Positions 27,470-36,581 are shown, counted from the first letter of the stretch. The stretch is 64,000 nt of DNA from Sphingobium abikonense NBRC 16140 (GCF_001598335.1 NZ_BCYT01000007.1:104087-168086), one strand, 5' to 3'. Notes: generated by a model not told the origin, from the sequence alone. Numbers and translations are program-made.

Positions 27470-27693
27470 ACGAGACGATTGACCGCCATCAGGCAGTCAG
27501 CGTTTCAAAAGGTGCGGGGGACCGCCTGGTGTTCCCCGGACCATGACAAGAACCAGGCGAACATTCGCCCGCCGGAGGTGGAAGCTCCGACGGGCGAGCA
27601 TGAGTGAATGAATGTGCCACCAATCATGCGGCCCTGAAGTAGGTTTACTTCGGGACAGCATGGTTATCGCCCTTTTCAAAAGGAATGACAACC
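27470..27693 (+). promoter_or_regulatory. Long leader before the first curlin gene
   Basis: This 224-nt gap between csgG and the first curlin gene holds a hairpin at 27564-27597 (ttcgcccg-cggag / ctccg-cgggcga) and an inverted repeat GAAGTA-ggtt-TACTTC at 27636-27651, extendable by three outer pairs. It is a likely site of independent initiation or regulation for the amyloid subunit. No confident -35/-10 was identified. Confidence 0.5.
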
Positions 27694-29286
27694 ATGAAAC
27701 GGACCATCTATACTTCGGTTTCGGCCTTGGCGCTGCTGGCAGCGGCCCCGGTTTTCGCGCAAAGCAACGATTCGACCGTGACCCAGTCGGGTGACAGCCA
27801 GACCGCATCGGTGACGCAGAGCGGCGCCAACGACGTGTCGTTCGTGACGCAGGAAGATGCGAACAACGACGCCACCGTGTCGCAGGCCGGCGCGACCGGC
27901 AGCTATTCGAACGTCCTGCAGACCGGCGCGGGCAACACCGCTTCGGTGACGCAGGATGACGATGGCACCGGCGTCGCGCCGACCCAGACGTCGGAAGTCC
28001 AGCAGACCGGCAGCGACAATGAAGCGACCGTCGCGCAGACGCAGACTTCATCCTTCCTGGGCACCACCAATGATTCGACGGTCGTCCAGTCGGGCAGCAG
28101 CAACCTCGCGTCGGTGTCGCAGGCGGATGACGGCCAGTTTTCCAGCCTCTATCAGACGTCGGACAACAATATCGCCAATGTGAGCCAGGGCGTCGATGGC
28201 GCACCCGAAGGCGGTTCGGCCGGCACCACCTATGAAAACACGTCCTATGTCACGCAGGGCGGCACCGGCGGCAATGACGCCACCGTTACCCAGAGCGGCG
28301 CGGTCAACTATTCGTCGGTGAACCAGCAGGGTGCCGACAGCATCGCCGATGTGCTGCAGAGCGGCGACGGCAATGATTCGACCGTAAACCAGCTGGACGA
28401 CGCGGGCGGCACCGCCACCGTCACCCAGGGCGGCAACAACAATGATTCGACCATCAACCAGACGTCGAACGGGTCGATCGCGACCGTCGATCAGGATGGC
28501 TCGAACAATGTGTCGCAGCTGACTCAGGGCCGCAATGACGGCAACCCGTTCCAGACCAATGGCCAGCAGGCGCTGATCACGCAGGGCGGTGACAACAACC
28601 AGTCCTATGCGACGCAGAGCGGTTCGTCGGGCGATCTGAATGTCGACCAGTCGGGCGACAACAACCTGTCGGACGTAGTCCAGTCGGGCTTCGACAATTC
28701 GGCTGGCGACAATACCGGCATGGTCGGCGTCAACCAGTCGGGCAACAGCAACGAAGCCTATGTGACACAGGCCGGCCAGCTGTCCGACGCCATGATCGAC
28801 CAGATCGGCGATGATAACTTTGCGTCGATCAACCAGAGCGTCGGCAATGCTCCGAACCCTTCGGGCGGTCCCGATCCGCGCGTTGCAACTGCCTCGATCG
28901 AGCAGGGCGGCAGCAACAACCGCAGCACGATCGACCAGTTCGGCGGCAGCGCCACCATCAGCGCGCGTCTGATGGAAGCGAGCAGCAATCAGTCGGGCGA
29001 CAACAACCAGAGCAGCATCTCGCAGACCAACACGCTGGTCGCGGGCGCAAGCTCGGGTAACTTCGCCAGCGTCGATCAGGGCGGCAACGACAACATCTCC
29101 ACGGTGATGCAGGACGGTGCGCTGAACGAAGCCACGGTCGACCAGAGCGGCAGCACCAACGAGTCCTGGGTGTCGCAGTCGGGTTCGGGTCACACCGCGA
29201 CCGTCACGCAGAGCAGCGACATGAACAATTCGGTCGTCAACCAGACCGGCATGAACAACACGGCCACTGTCACGCAGGGCATGTGA
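27694..29286 (+). CDS. Very long curlin-repeat amyloid protein
   Basis: This is a 530-residue exported protein. The signal peptide ends AAAPVFAQ at about residue 23. The rest is nearly all curlin-type repeats built on an 11-residue period, each ending in a short strand of [A/S]-x-[V/I]-x-Q followed by x-G-x-x-N; I count about 40 such strands. CsgA of E. coli has five repeats in about 150 residues. It is predicted to be secreted through CsgG and to polymerise as biofilm amyloid. Start ATG 27694 has an AAAGGA ribosome binding site; an in-frame ATG lies 9 nt upstream. A leftward frame on the opposite strand is a repeat shadow. Confidence 0.9.
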   Translation: MKRTIYTSVSALALLAAAPVFAQSNDSTVTQSGDSQTASVTQSGANDVSFVTQEDANNDATVSQAGATGSYSNVLQTGAGNTASVTQDDDGTGVAPTQTSEVQQTGSDNEATVAQTQTSSFLGTTNDSTVVQSGSSNLASVSQADDGQFSSLYQTSDNNIANVSQGVDGAPEGGSAGTTYENTSYVTQGGTGGNDATVTQSGAVNYSSVNQQGADSIADVLQSGDGNDSTVNQLDDAGGTATVTQGGNNNDSTINQTSNGSIATVDQDGSNNVSQLTQGRNDGNPFQTNGQQALITQGGDNNQSYATQSGSSGDLNVDQSGDNNLSDVVQSGFDNSAGDNTGMVGVNQSGNSNEAYVTQAGQLSDAMIDQIGDDNFASINQSVGNAPNPSGGPDPRVATASIEQGGSNNRSTIDQFGGSATISARLMEASSNQSGDNNQSSISQTNTLVAGASSGNFASVDQGGNDNISTVMQDGALNEATVDQSGSTNESWVSQSGSGHTATVTQSSDMNNSVVNQTGMNNTATVTQGM

Positions 29287-29290
29287 TCGG

Positions 29291-29336
29291 AAAGGGGACC
29301 AGCGCCGCAGAATCGCGGCGCTGGTCCCTCCTTTCG
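29291..29336 (+). terminator. Strong terminator between the two large curlin genes
   Basis: The stem ggggaccagcgccgc / gcggcgctggtccc with a short loop is followed by CTTTCG, immediately after the first large curlin gene. It may be a partial attenuator that sets the ratio of the two subunits. Confidence 0.85.
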
Positions 29337-29358
29337 CACAAGATAAAGGGATAAGATC

Positions 29359-30768
29359 ATGCAGCGCATCCTTCTTGCGAGCGCTTCGGCGCTTGCCTTC
29401 CTGGCCGCGGTTCCGGCCTTGGCGCAGAATAATGGCTCCACCGTGACGCAGACCGGCACGGACGCGACGGCCACCGTCACCCAGTCCGGGTCCAGCGCCT
29501 CCTCCACCGTCACCCAGGGCGGCGACAATAATGCGGCGACCGTGACGCAGGCCGGCAATGGCGCTGAATCCATCGTCCTGCAGGACAATGGCACCGGCGG
29601 CGGCAGCAACGCCAGCGACGATAATAACAGCGCCACCGTCGACCAGACCGGCGACGCTTATTCGCGGGTCCGCCAGTATAATGACAATGCCGACGCGCAG
29701 GTGACGCAGAATGGCGATGGCAACAGCTCCGACATTTTGCAGACCGGCGACAATGACGACGCGACCGTCGACCAGCAGGGCACGGACCTGACGTCCACCA
29801 TCGCCCAGGCGGGCAACAGCAATGATGCCAATGTCAGCCAGAGCGGCGACACCAACCAGTCGGGCATCATTCAGAGTTCCGGTTCCAACGTCGCGATCGT
29901 GACGCAGGAAGGGTCGCTGAACGAATCGTCGATTTTGCAGAACGGCCTTGGCCTCAACACCGCCAATGTCGAGCAGACCGGCGAGGACAATGAGTCGCAG
30001 GTGACGCAGGGCGGCATCGCCAATGATGCGGGCGACGATGCGACCGTGCGCGGCGTGTTCCAGAGCGGCGACCGCAACAGCTCGCGGATCAGCCAGTCGG
30101 GCGGCTTGCAGGACGCGGCCGTCCGCCAGACCGGCGACGACAATGACTCGCAGATCACCCAGGGCGGTTCGCTGGGCGCGGCGCATTATGCCGATGTCGA
30201 CCAGAGCGGGAGCGGCAATGAGTCGGTCATCACCCAGGCGGGGGCGCTGTCGGATGCGCTGGTAGACCAGAGCGGCGACGACAACAGCTCTTCGGTCAAC
30301 CAGGGCCTGCTGGGTTCGCATCTGGCCGATGTCGACCAGAGCGGCAACGGCAACAGCTCGACCGTGACGCAATATGGCTGGAGCCAGGCCGCCTATGTCG
30401 ACCAGGTGGGCGATGGCAACACGTCCTCGATCGACCAGGGCACCGCGCTCAACGGATCGGACCAATATGCGTCGGTGGCGCAGAATGGCGATGATGGCAT
30501 GTCGACCATCACCCAGCGCGGCCAGGACCAGCGGGCCGAACTGACGCAGGGCGGCGTGTCGAACGAGTCGTTCATCGACCAGTCGGGATCGGACCATCTG
30601 GCCGAAGTGACGCAGGACGGCGCCGACAATTATTCGTCGGTGATCCAGTCGGGCAGCGGCAGCAGCGCGACCGTCACCCAGACGAGCGACCTCAACAACA
30701 GCTGGGTCAACCAGAGCGGCAACGGCCACAGCGCCACGGTCGTCCAGGGTTCGGCCGGCGCGATGTAA
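29359..30768 (+). CDS. Second very long curlin-repeat amyloid protein
   Basis: This is a 469-residue exported protein with a signal peptide ending VPALAQ (about residue 23). It carries about 38 strand motifs on a notably regular 11-residue period, for example TGDNDDATVDQ then QGTDLTSTIAQ then AGNSNDANVSQ. Each ends in Gln and begins with a Gly-Asp/Asn turn. It resembles the neighbouring 530-residue curlin and is a probable co-polymer or backup subunit. It has its own RBS (aaagggataagatc) and is followed by a strong terminator. Confidence 0.9.
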   Translation: MQRILLASASALAFLAAVPALAQNNGSTVTQTGTDATATVTQSGSSASSTVTQGGDNNAATVTQAGNGAESIVLQDNGTGGGSNASDDNNSATVDQTGDAYSRVRQYNDNADAQVTQNGDGNSSDILQTGDNDDATVDQQGTDLTSTIAQAGNSNDANVSQSGDTNQSGIIQSSGSNVAIVTQEGSLNESSILQNGLGLNTANVEQTGEDNESQVTQGGIANDAGDDATVRGVFQSGDRNSSRISQSGGLQDAAVRQTGDDNDSQITQGGSLGAAHYADVDQSGSGNESVITQAGALSDALVDQSGDDNSSSVNQGLLGSHLADVDQSGNGNSSTVTQYGWSQAAYVDQVGDGNTSSIDQGTALNGSDQYASVAQNGDDGMSTITQRGQDQRAELTQGGVSNESFIDQSGSDHLAEVTQDGADNYSSVIQSGSGSSATVTQTSDLNNSWVNQSGNGHSATVVQGSAGAM

Positions 30769-30775
30769 ACGCAAG

Positions 30776-30823
30776 GCCCGCCGGCCCGCCCATGATCGGG
30801 CGGGCCGGCGGGTCGCTTTTTAC
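30776..30823 (+). terminator. Strong terminator after the second large curlin gene
   Basis: A near-perfect GC stem (gcccgccggcccgccc pairing with gggcgggccggcgggt) around a 6-nt loop is followed by a T-run. It would stop most transcripts before the third curlin gene. Confidence 0.9.
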
Positions 30824-30838
30824 CTGAAGGAGGCTGTG

Positions 30839-31492
30839 ATGGGGAAATTCGGCATGGCGGCGCTGCTGGCGCTGGCTCTGGCAGGCGCACTGGCGGCGCA
30901 GGCTGGCGAAGCGCAGTCCGGCGTCCCCGCGCCCAGCCTGCCCTATATGCTGGAGATACCGGCATCGACCGGGCGCAGCGTCTATATCGAGCAGGTGGGG
31001 TCCTATAATCGCGCGACTTCGGTGCAGGCGGCGCCGCGCGCGGCGGCCCGGATCACGCAGGACGGCGCGCGCAATATCGCCCATGTCGAGCAGCGTGGCG
31101 AAGCGGCCGCAGCCGCCCTGACCCAGCGCGGCGATGATAATGCCGCGCGCGTGACACAGCAGGGTGCAGGCCAGAATATGCTGGCGCTGGCGCAGGTCGG
31201 CCATGGCAACAGCGCCGTGGTGCAGCAGCGCGCGATGGCCGCGAGCAGCAATCAGGCGACGATCGCGCAGACCGGCAATGGCAATCAGGTCGCACTGACG
31301 CAGGATGGCGGCGACAATCAGGCGACGCTGGCGCAGACGGGCGACAATAATGCGATGACCGCCAGCCAGACCGGCGCGGGCAATCAATTGACCTGGACGC
31401 AGGAGGGCAATTACAATGCCGACCTGGGCGTGCAGCAGCAGGGCGGCAGCGCCATCGCCATCCATCAGAGCGGCGGTGTCGGCAGCAAATAA
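30839..31492 (+). CDS. Third, shorter curlin-like protein, possible nucleator
   Basis: This is a 217-residue exported protein: signal peptide to about residue 22, a non-repeat segment to about 45 (SLPYMLEIPASTG), then about 15 curlin-type strands (VYIEQ, ARITQ, ARVTQ, ATIAQ and similar). Repeats are Ala-rich and less regular than in the two large curlins. A single-copy role like CsgB (surface nucleator) is inferred from smaller size and operon place, not proven. An in-frame GTG sits 3 nt upstream of the chosen ATG. Confidence 0.8.
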   Translation: MGKFGMAALLALALAGALAAQAGEAQSGVPAPSLPYMLEIPASTGRSVYIEQVGSYNRATSVQAAPRAAARITQDGARNIAHVEQRGEAAAAALTQRGDDNAARVTQQGAGQNMLALAQVGHGNSAVVQQRAMAASSNQATIAQTGNGNQVALTQDGGDNQATLAQTGDNNAMTASQTGAGNQLTWTQEGNYNADLGVQQQGGSAIAIHQSGGVGSK

Positions 31493-31510
31493 CGCCATGG
31501 AGAGGCGGCG

Positions 31511-32251
31511 ATGACGGGCGGTCGAACACTATCGGGACTGACGATCGCATCGCTGATGCTGGCGGCGCCGATTGCGGCCGCGCAGGTGAGCGTGATCGAC
31601 GGCGAGCCTGCCCGGGCGGCGGGAGAGGTCGAGCAAATCAGCGACAAGGGCGCGCATGCGGGACCGGTGCTGCCCCCTGAGGATATCGTCACCTGGCGCG
31701 AGGAAGGGACCGATATGCTGGCGGACCCGGTGCGGACCGAGGACCGCCGGCAGTCCGTGCAGGCGGTGGGGCAGCTAACGCCCGTTCAGGATGGTGAGCC
31801 GGTGACGCAGCTCTATCGCGGCGGCCCGACCGCCCAGCCCAGCGCGCCGCTCTCTTCCCCGGCGCAGGGGCGCACTGGTGCGGTCGAGGCAGTCGATGGG
31901 CAAGACCGGTGCGATCCGGGCGCGGCCGACAGGGAGTCGCCAACGCGCTGCGCGCAGGTGATCGAGACGCGGTCGGCCGAATTTGCCAAGCCATCGCCCA
32001 CCGCCCTGTCGCCCGAACAGAAATTGCTGGTCGACGGGCGCATCCGCAACGAGCCGGTCGCCCCCGATCGCCGGATCGCCGCCCGGTCCGATGTCGACGA
32101 CCCCGATTATCAGCAGATTGCCGCCGCCGCCTTGCAGGGCGCGCCCGCCAGCGCGGCGGATAAGCCGGCCGACGAGGAAAAGGACCCGCAGGCGCAAGCC
32201 TTGCAGAATGCGGCGATTGGCGCCGTTGTCGATATTCTGACGCCGCGATGA
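31511..32251 (+). CDS. Exported protein of unknown function in the curli locus
   Basis: This is a 246-residue protein with a signal peptide (about residues 1-25, ending PIAAAQ) and a mostly low-complexity, Pro/Ala/Glu-rich chain, likely disordered, containing one Cys pair (DRCDPG and TRCAQV). A C-terminal helix (about 220-246) ends VVDILTPR. It lies 18 nt after the third curlin gene and 10 nt before the CsgH-like gene, so it is an operon member. No family was recognised. A role in curlin secretion or control is plausible. Confidence 0.6.
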   Translation: MTGGRTLSGLTIASLMLAAPIAAAQVSVIDGEPARAAGEVEQISDKGAHAGPVLPPEDIVTWREEGTDMLADPVRTEDRRQSVQAVGQLTPVQDGEPVTQLYRGGPTAQPSAPLSSPAQGRTGAVEAVDGQDRCDPGAADRESPTRCAQVIETRSAEFAKPSPTALSPEQKLLVDGRIRNEPVAPDRRIAARSDVDDPDYQQIAAAALQGAPASAADKPADEEKDPQAQALQNAAIGAVVDILTPR

Positions 32252-32261
32252 CGGGGTGACG

Positions 32262-32609
32262 ATGCCGGGGCGCTTGATGATGATGCTGGCGGCGATGGGA
32301 GCAGTGCCGATGGAGGCGCAGGAAACGACTGGTCGCCCAGTCGAGGCGGTGCTGACGCCAGCAGAGGGCGTTGACGTGCTGACCGTGCGCGGGCTGTCGC
32401 CGGTGGCGGTATCGGGCACCTATGAACTGGATGTGCTGTCGGGCGCGCAGGCGGGCAATCATGCGGTGCAGAAGGGGCGCATCCACCTGGCCGCGAACGT
32501 GCCCGCGACCTTCGTGACATTGCGGCTGAACCAGTTTCGCAGCGCGCGGCTGACCGTCAGGATCGATGGCCAGCCGGCCTATGACCAGATGCTGGGGGCG
32601 GCGCGCTGA
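32262..32609 (+). CDS. csgH: CsgH-like curli chaperone
   Basis: This is a 115-residue exported protein: signal peptide to about residue 18, then an immunoglobulin-like beta domain (YELDVLSGAQAGNHAVQKGRIHL and SARLTVRIDG). This is the pattern of CsgC/CsgH, the periplasmic inhibitors of premature curlin aggregation; CsgH is the alphaproteobacterial version. A GTG at 32256 is in frame, but ATG 32262 is preferred. Assignment rests on fold pattern and place in the csg operon. Confidence 0.75.
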   Translation: MPGRLMMMLAAMGAVPMEAQETTGRPVEAVLTPAEGVDVLTVRGLSPVAVSGTYELDVLSGAQAGNHAVQKGRIHLAANVPATFVTLRLNQFRSARLTVRIDGQPAYDQMLGAAR

Positions 32610-32745
32610 CGCGAAAGGCGCGCGTCAAACCGCCATTCGTCGCGGCTGCGGGCCGGGTCATGGCATCTTAATGCGGCTTTAACTTCACTTGCTTCACAAG
32701 GGCGGCGCGGGCGCATATGCGGTTGGCGGGCGTCGTGGCGAACAG

Positions 32746-34302
32746 ATGCCCTTGGGGGTCGCGGGTTTGTTTCAGGATAGCCAGGTCGGGTTTCAGCAGG
32801 GCGGCGCGCCCATGTCGCTGTGGATGGCGGAATCGCTGCGGCGCGGCGTGCCGATCCCGACGCGCGACTGGCGCACGCGGCTGCGCGACTGGGCCGACGA
32901 TGTGGAACTGGTCCCCGACCTGGGCCAGCGGATCGGCAGCCGGACGTGGTTTCGAGGCCTCGCCACCTGTTTCGGACTTTGCGCGAGCGCGCTCTACCTC
33001 TCGCCCGGTTTTCAGCCCGTGCCCGGCGCGCCCGGCCCGACGCTGAGCGATGCGCAGTATGACGAGGTGCGCAGCCAGATGATCACGCCGCTGGCGCTGG
33101 GCGGCGACAGCGGGCATCGCATGGGATCGACCGACGCGGTGCAGCCGCTGCGCGAGACGCCCGAGCGGCCGCAGATTGAACTCAGCGCCCAGGTCGGCAG
33201 CAGCGACACGCTGGCGCGCGCCTTGTCGCGCGCGGGCGTCAGCAGCGCGGACGTCGCCGCCGTGGTCGGCATGGCGGGCGCGGATATTGCCGGCGGGGTG
33301 AAGCCGGGCACGCGGCTCAACATCATTCTGGGTCGCCGCGCGAGCCGCGACCGGCCCCGGCCGCTGGACCATCTGGCGTTCCGGGCGCGGCTGGACCTGG
33401 ACATGACGTTCGAGCGGCTGGGCGGGGTGCTGTCGGTGCAGCGCGTGCCGATCCGCGTCGATGATACGCCGTTGCGCATCCAGGGCGTGGTGGGGGACAG
33501 CATCTATCGATCCGCGCGCGCGGCCGGCGCGCCGCCCAAGGCGGTGCAGGCGTTCCTGCGCGTGATCGCCAAGCAGGTCGACCTCGGCTCCATCGCGGCG
33601 GGCGACCGCTATGATATCGTCACCAAATATCGGCAGGCCGAAACCGGCGACGTGGAAGTGGGCGAATTGCTCTATGCGGGCCTGAAGCGCGCGCGGGGCA
33701 AGGATGTCGACATGGTGAAATGGACCAGCAACGGCCGCACCGAATGGTATGAGGCGTCGGGCGTGGGCGAGCGGCGCGGCGTGTTGTCCGCGCCGGTCGC
33801 CGGGCGCATGTCGTCGGGCTATGGCCAGCGGCGGCACCCGATATTGGGCTATACCAGGATGCATGCCGGCATCGATTTCGCAGCGCGATATGGATCGCCC
33901 ATTTATGCCGTGACCGATGGCGTGGTGTCCTTTGCCGGGCGGCATGGCGGCCATGGTAATTATGTGCGCATTCAGCATGGCGGCGGCCTGGCGACGGGCT
34001 ATGCGCATATGAGCCGGATAGCGGCGGCGTCCGGGCAGCGGGTGCGGCGGGGGCAGGTGATCGGCTATGTCGGGTCGACCGGCCTGTCGACCGGGCCGCA
34101 TCTTCATTATGAACTGTATCGCAACGGCGCGACGGTCAACCCGCTGTCGGTCAAGTTCACGACGACGGCGCAATTGGCGGGCCGTGAACTGGCGGCGTTC
34201 CGGGCGAAACTGGCGGCCTATAAGGGGCTGGCGGTGGGTGCGCATCAGCGGTTCGCCCAAGGGGCGGCGCAGGACGTGGCGCCGGCCGAACGCGGCAAAT
34301 AA
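32746..34302 (+). CDS. M23-family metallopeptidase
   Basis: This is a protein of about 518 residues. A short N-terminal region precedes a hydrophobic helix (about residues 65-85, GLCASALYL), then a long alpha/beta region, then the M23 lysostaphin-type domain with HAGIDFAA (zinc), GGHGNYVRI and GPHLHYELYRNG (HLH zinc/catalytic motif). It cleaves peptidoglycan cross-bridges or activates amidases. The frame extends to a TTG at 32689; ATG 32746, TTG 32767 and ATG 32812 are alternatives, so the start is uncertain. Confidence 0.85.
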   Translation: MPLGVAGLFQDSQVGFQQGGAPMSLWMAESLRRGVPIPTRDWRTRLRDWADDVELVPDLGQRIGSRTWFRGLATCFGLCASALYLSPGFQPVPGAPGPTLSDAQYDEVRSQMITPLALGGDSGHRMGSTDAVQPLRETPERPQIELSAQVGSSDTLARALSRAGVSSADVAAVVGMAGADIAGGVKPGTRLNIILGRRASRDRPRPLDHLAFRARLDLDMTFERLGGVLSVQRVPIRVDDTPLRIQGVVGDSIYRSARAAGAPPKAVQAFLRVIAKQVDLGSIAAGDRYDIVTKYRQAETGDVEVGELLYAGLKRARGKDVDMVKWTSNGRTEWYEASGVGERRGVLSAPVAGRMSSGYGQRRHPILGYTRMHAGIDFAARYGSPIYAVTDGVVSFAGRHGGHGNYVRIQHGGGLATGYAHMSRIAAASGQRVRRGQVIGYVGSTGLSTGPHLHYELYRNGATVNPLSVKFTTTAQLAGRELAAFRAKLAAYKGLAVGAHQRFAQGAAQDVAPAERGK

Positions 34303-34357
34303 TTCGCGGGCGCGAAACGATCTTTCCGCCGGTGCGCCGCTGCGCTAACGGGCGGGG

Positions 34358-35152
34358 ATGACAGGCACCGTTACTGGCACCGTTACCGCCATCCTGCTTG
34401 CAGGCGCGCGTCCCATTCCCGATCCGCTGGCCAAGGCCGCGGGCGTTGCGGTGAAGCCGCTGGTGCCGGTGGCGGGCGAGCCGATGATCAACCGGCCGGC
34501 GCGGGCGTTGCTGGATCATCCCGCGATCGGCGAGGTCATCATCCTGACGCAACGGCCCGACGCCTATGCCGCCGATCCGGCCACCGCCTGGCTGGCGACC
34601 CATCCGCGCGTGCGGTTCGAAACGGGCGGGCAGGGTATCGCATCGTCGCTGCTGGCGATGATGGATGCAGGGGCGCTGGCCTTTCCCGCGCTGCTGACGA
34701 CGGCGGACCATGTGCTGCTGGACCGGGCGATGCTGGACCAGTTTGTCGGCGAGGCGAATGGCGCGGACATCGCCGTCGCCATGGTCGAACGGGCGACGAT
34801 GCTGGCGCGCTATCCGCAGTCGCGGCGGACATGGCTCAAATTCCGGGATGGCGGATGGTCGGGGGCCAATATCTTCTGGATCGGCAGCGACCGGGCGCGG
34901 CGCGCGATCGCGTTGTGGCAGGAGGTGGAGCAGGACCGCAAGAAGGGGTGGAAGATCCTGGCGGCGTTCGGGCCGCTGGCGCTGGTGGGCGCCTTGCTGC
35001 GGATATCGAGCCTGCGCGGCGGCATGGCGCGGGCGGGCCGACGGCTGGGGCTGGAGGCGCGGCTGGTGGCGATGGCGAAGCCCGAGGCGTGCATCGACGC
35101 CGACAAGGCCGAGGATGTGACGCTGATCGAGGCGATATTGGCCGCGCGCTAA
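34358..35152 (+). CDS. MobA-like nucleotidyltransferase family protein
   Basis: This 264-residue NTP-transferase protein has AILLAGARP near the N-terminus and VKPLVPVAGEPMINR. A DH-type segment (LLTTADHVLLD) carries the conserved acidic position. Likely role: transfer of a nucleotide onto a sugar- or alcohol-phosphate for envelope lipid or polysaccharide synthesis. Its 3' end overlaps the convergent flippase gene by 4 nt. Confidence 0.8.
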   Translation: MTGTVTGTVTAILLAGARPIPDPLAKAAGVAVKPLVPVAGEPMINRPARALLDHPAIGEVIILTQRPDAYAADPATAWLATHPRVRFETGGQGIASSLLAMMDAGALAFPALLTTADHVLLDRAMLDQFVGEANGADIAVAMVERATMLARYPQSRRTWLKFRDGGWSGANIFWIGSDRARRAIALWQEVEQDRKKGWKILAAFGPLALVGALLRISSLRGGMARAGRRLGLEARLVAMAKPEACIDADKAEDVTLIEAILAAR

Positions 35153-36462
35153 TCCTTGATGGCGACGGCGCGGCGGCTGGCGAGGCCCATCATCGTGAAG
35201 GCGGCGAGCGAGGAGAGGATGTTCGCCATCGCCGCGCCCTGCGTGCCATAGAGGGGCAGGAGCGCCGATTGGAGGCCGAGCAACAGCAATGTCGCGATGA
35301 CGCTGATCCGCAGCGACAGTCCGGCGCGGTCGGTGGCCATGAGCAGCGGGCGGTAGCTGACCCCGGCAAGGTCGATGCAGGCCGCAACCCCCAGCATCAG
35401 CAGCAGCGGATAGGCGGGCAGGAATTCGTCGCCCGCGATGAGGCCCAGCAGCGGCCGGCCGATCGTGAGGATGATCGTGATGATGACCGCGCCGGCGATC
35501 AGCGCCAGCCGGTTGGTGCGGCGGAACAGCGCGCCCAGGGCTTCGGTTCCCTGCGCCGTGGTGCGCGAGAGTTCGACGAAGATGCTGCGCGAGAGCAGGC
35601 TGGAAATCTTGGTCAGCGAATTGGCGAGCTGATTGGCGAGGCGATAAAGACCCGCGCCCGCCGGGCCGACAAAGGCGCCGACGATGAGCACTGCCACCTG
35701 CTGCCCGACCGAGGACAGGCTGGTCTGAAGATTGGTGGCGGTGAGGAAGCCGACGATGCCGGGATTTTCCCCGCGTGCGTCGAGCGCCCGGCCGGCGCGC
35801 CAGCTGCCGATCTGGGTTCCCCCCACGCGCAGGGCAAGGAACCAGTAACTGGCGGCGCAAAGCAGTTCCGCAAAGGCCCAGGCGAGCAGGAAGGCGGTGA
35901 TGCCGGGCGCGGCCACCCAGGCGACCAGCGCGCCGATCATGCGGCCGACCGGGATCATGGTTTCGGCAAAGGCGGCGGAATCGAAGCGGTCGAACAGGCG
36001 CAGCACACCCGTCGGGCTGGAGCGGATGGTGATCATCATCAAGAGCGCGAACAGCCAGACCTGAAGCCCCATGTCCGGTTCCAGCCCCAGCAGCGGCCCG
36101 GCAAAGAGGATGACGCCCGCCGCAATGGCCGCGCCCGCCGCGGCGGACGCCAGATCGATGAGGATGCAGAAGCGCAGCACGCGGTTGAGCGCGTCGCCAT
36201 TGCCAGCGGCGAGATGCGGCTGGCCATAGCGCACGACGATCTGCCAGCTGTCGAAGCTGACCAGCGTCTTGATGACATTGGCGGCGCTCAGGACCAGGGC
36301 GAAACGGCCGAAATCGGCGACGCCCAGCGTGCGGGTGACGATGGCGAGATAGGCGAGGCTCAGCACCGCGCCCACGCCCTTGCCCCCCAGCAGCCAGCCG
36401 GTATTGGCCAGGATGCGGGCGAAGGCGTCCGCCGCCGCGCCTGATCCGCGCTTGAACATCAC
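35149..36462 (-). CDS. Polysaccharide flippase of MOP/Wzx type
   Basis: This is a 437-residue polytopic protein with about 12 hydrophobic segments, MOP/PST flippase-like (N-terminal GWLLGGKGVGAVLSLAYLAIVTRTLGVADFGRFALVLS). It probably flips undecaprenyl-linked oligosaccharide across the inner membrane. It is placed between two nucleotidyltransferase genes, convergent with the first and divergent from the second, so the three make a small envelope gene group. Confidence 0.87.
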   Translation of the reverse strand: MMFKRGSGAAADAFARILANTGWLLGGKGVGAVLSLAYLAIVTRTLGVADFGRFALVLSAANVIKTLVSFDSWQIVVRYGQPHLAAGNGDALNRVLRFCILIDLASAAAGAAIAAGVILFAGPLLGLEPDMGLQVWLFALLMMITIRSSPTGVLRLFDRFDSAAFAETMIPVGRMIGALVAWVAAPGITAFLLAWAFAELLCAASYWFLALRVGGTQIGSWRAGRALDARGENPGIVGFLTATNLQTSLSSVGQQVAVLIVGAFVGPAGAGLYRLANQLANSLTKISSLLSRSIFVELSRTTAQGTEALGALFRRTNRLALIAGAVIITIILTIGRPLLGLIAGDEFLPAYPLLLMLGVAACIDLAGVSYRPLLMATDRAGLSLRISVIATLLLLGLQSALLPLYGTQGAAMANILSSLAAFTMMGLASRRAVAIKD

Positions 36463-36581
36463 TTTTGTCGCCGGCCCTTCCTGTCCCCAGCCGGTCGTCC
36501 GGCGGGGCCTATCTAGGGCCTGACGCGCCCGGTTTGAAGCCGCCTTTTTTTCGGCCCAATTGCGGGCTAAAGCCGCGCGCC

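Noticed and set aside
27694..30768. CRISPR-like tandem repeats
   Set aside because: The 33-nt periodicity is coding, with degenerate units and no unique spacers or conserved direct repeat; it matches curlin amyloid repeats.
28048..30774. A 908-residue open frame on the minus strand across the curlin genes
   Set aside because: It runs antisense through repeat DNA, with low-complexity repetitive translation that mirrors the curlin repeats. The + strand genes have signal peptides, ribosome sites and known repeat motifs.
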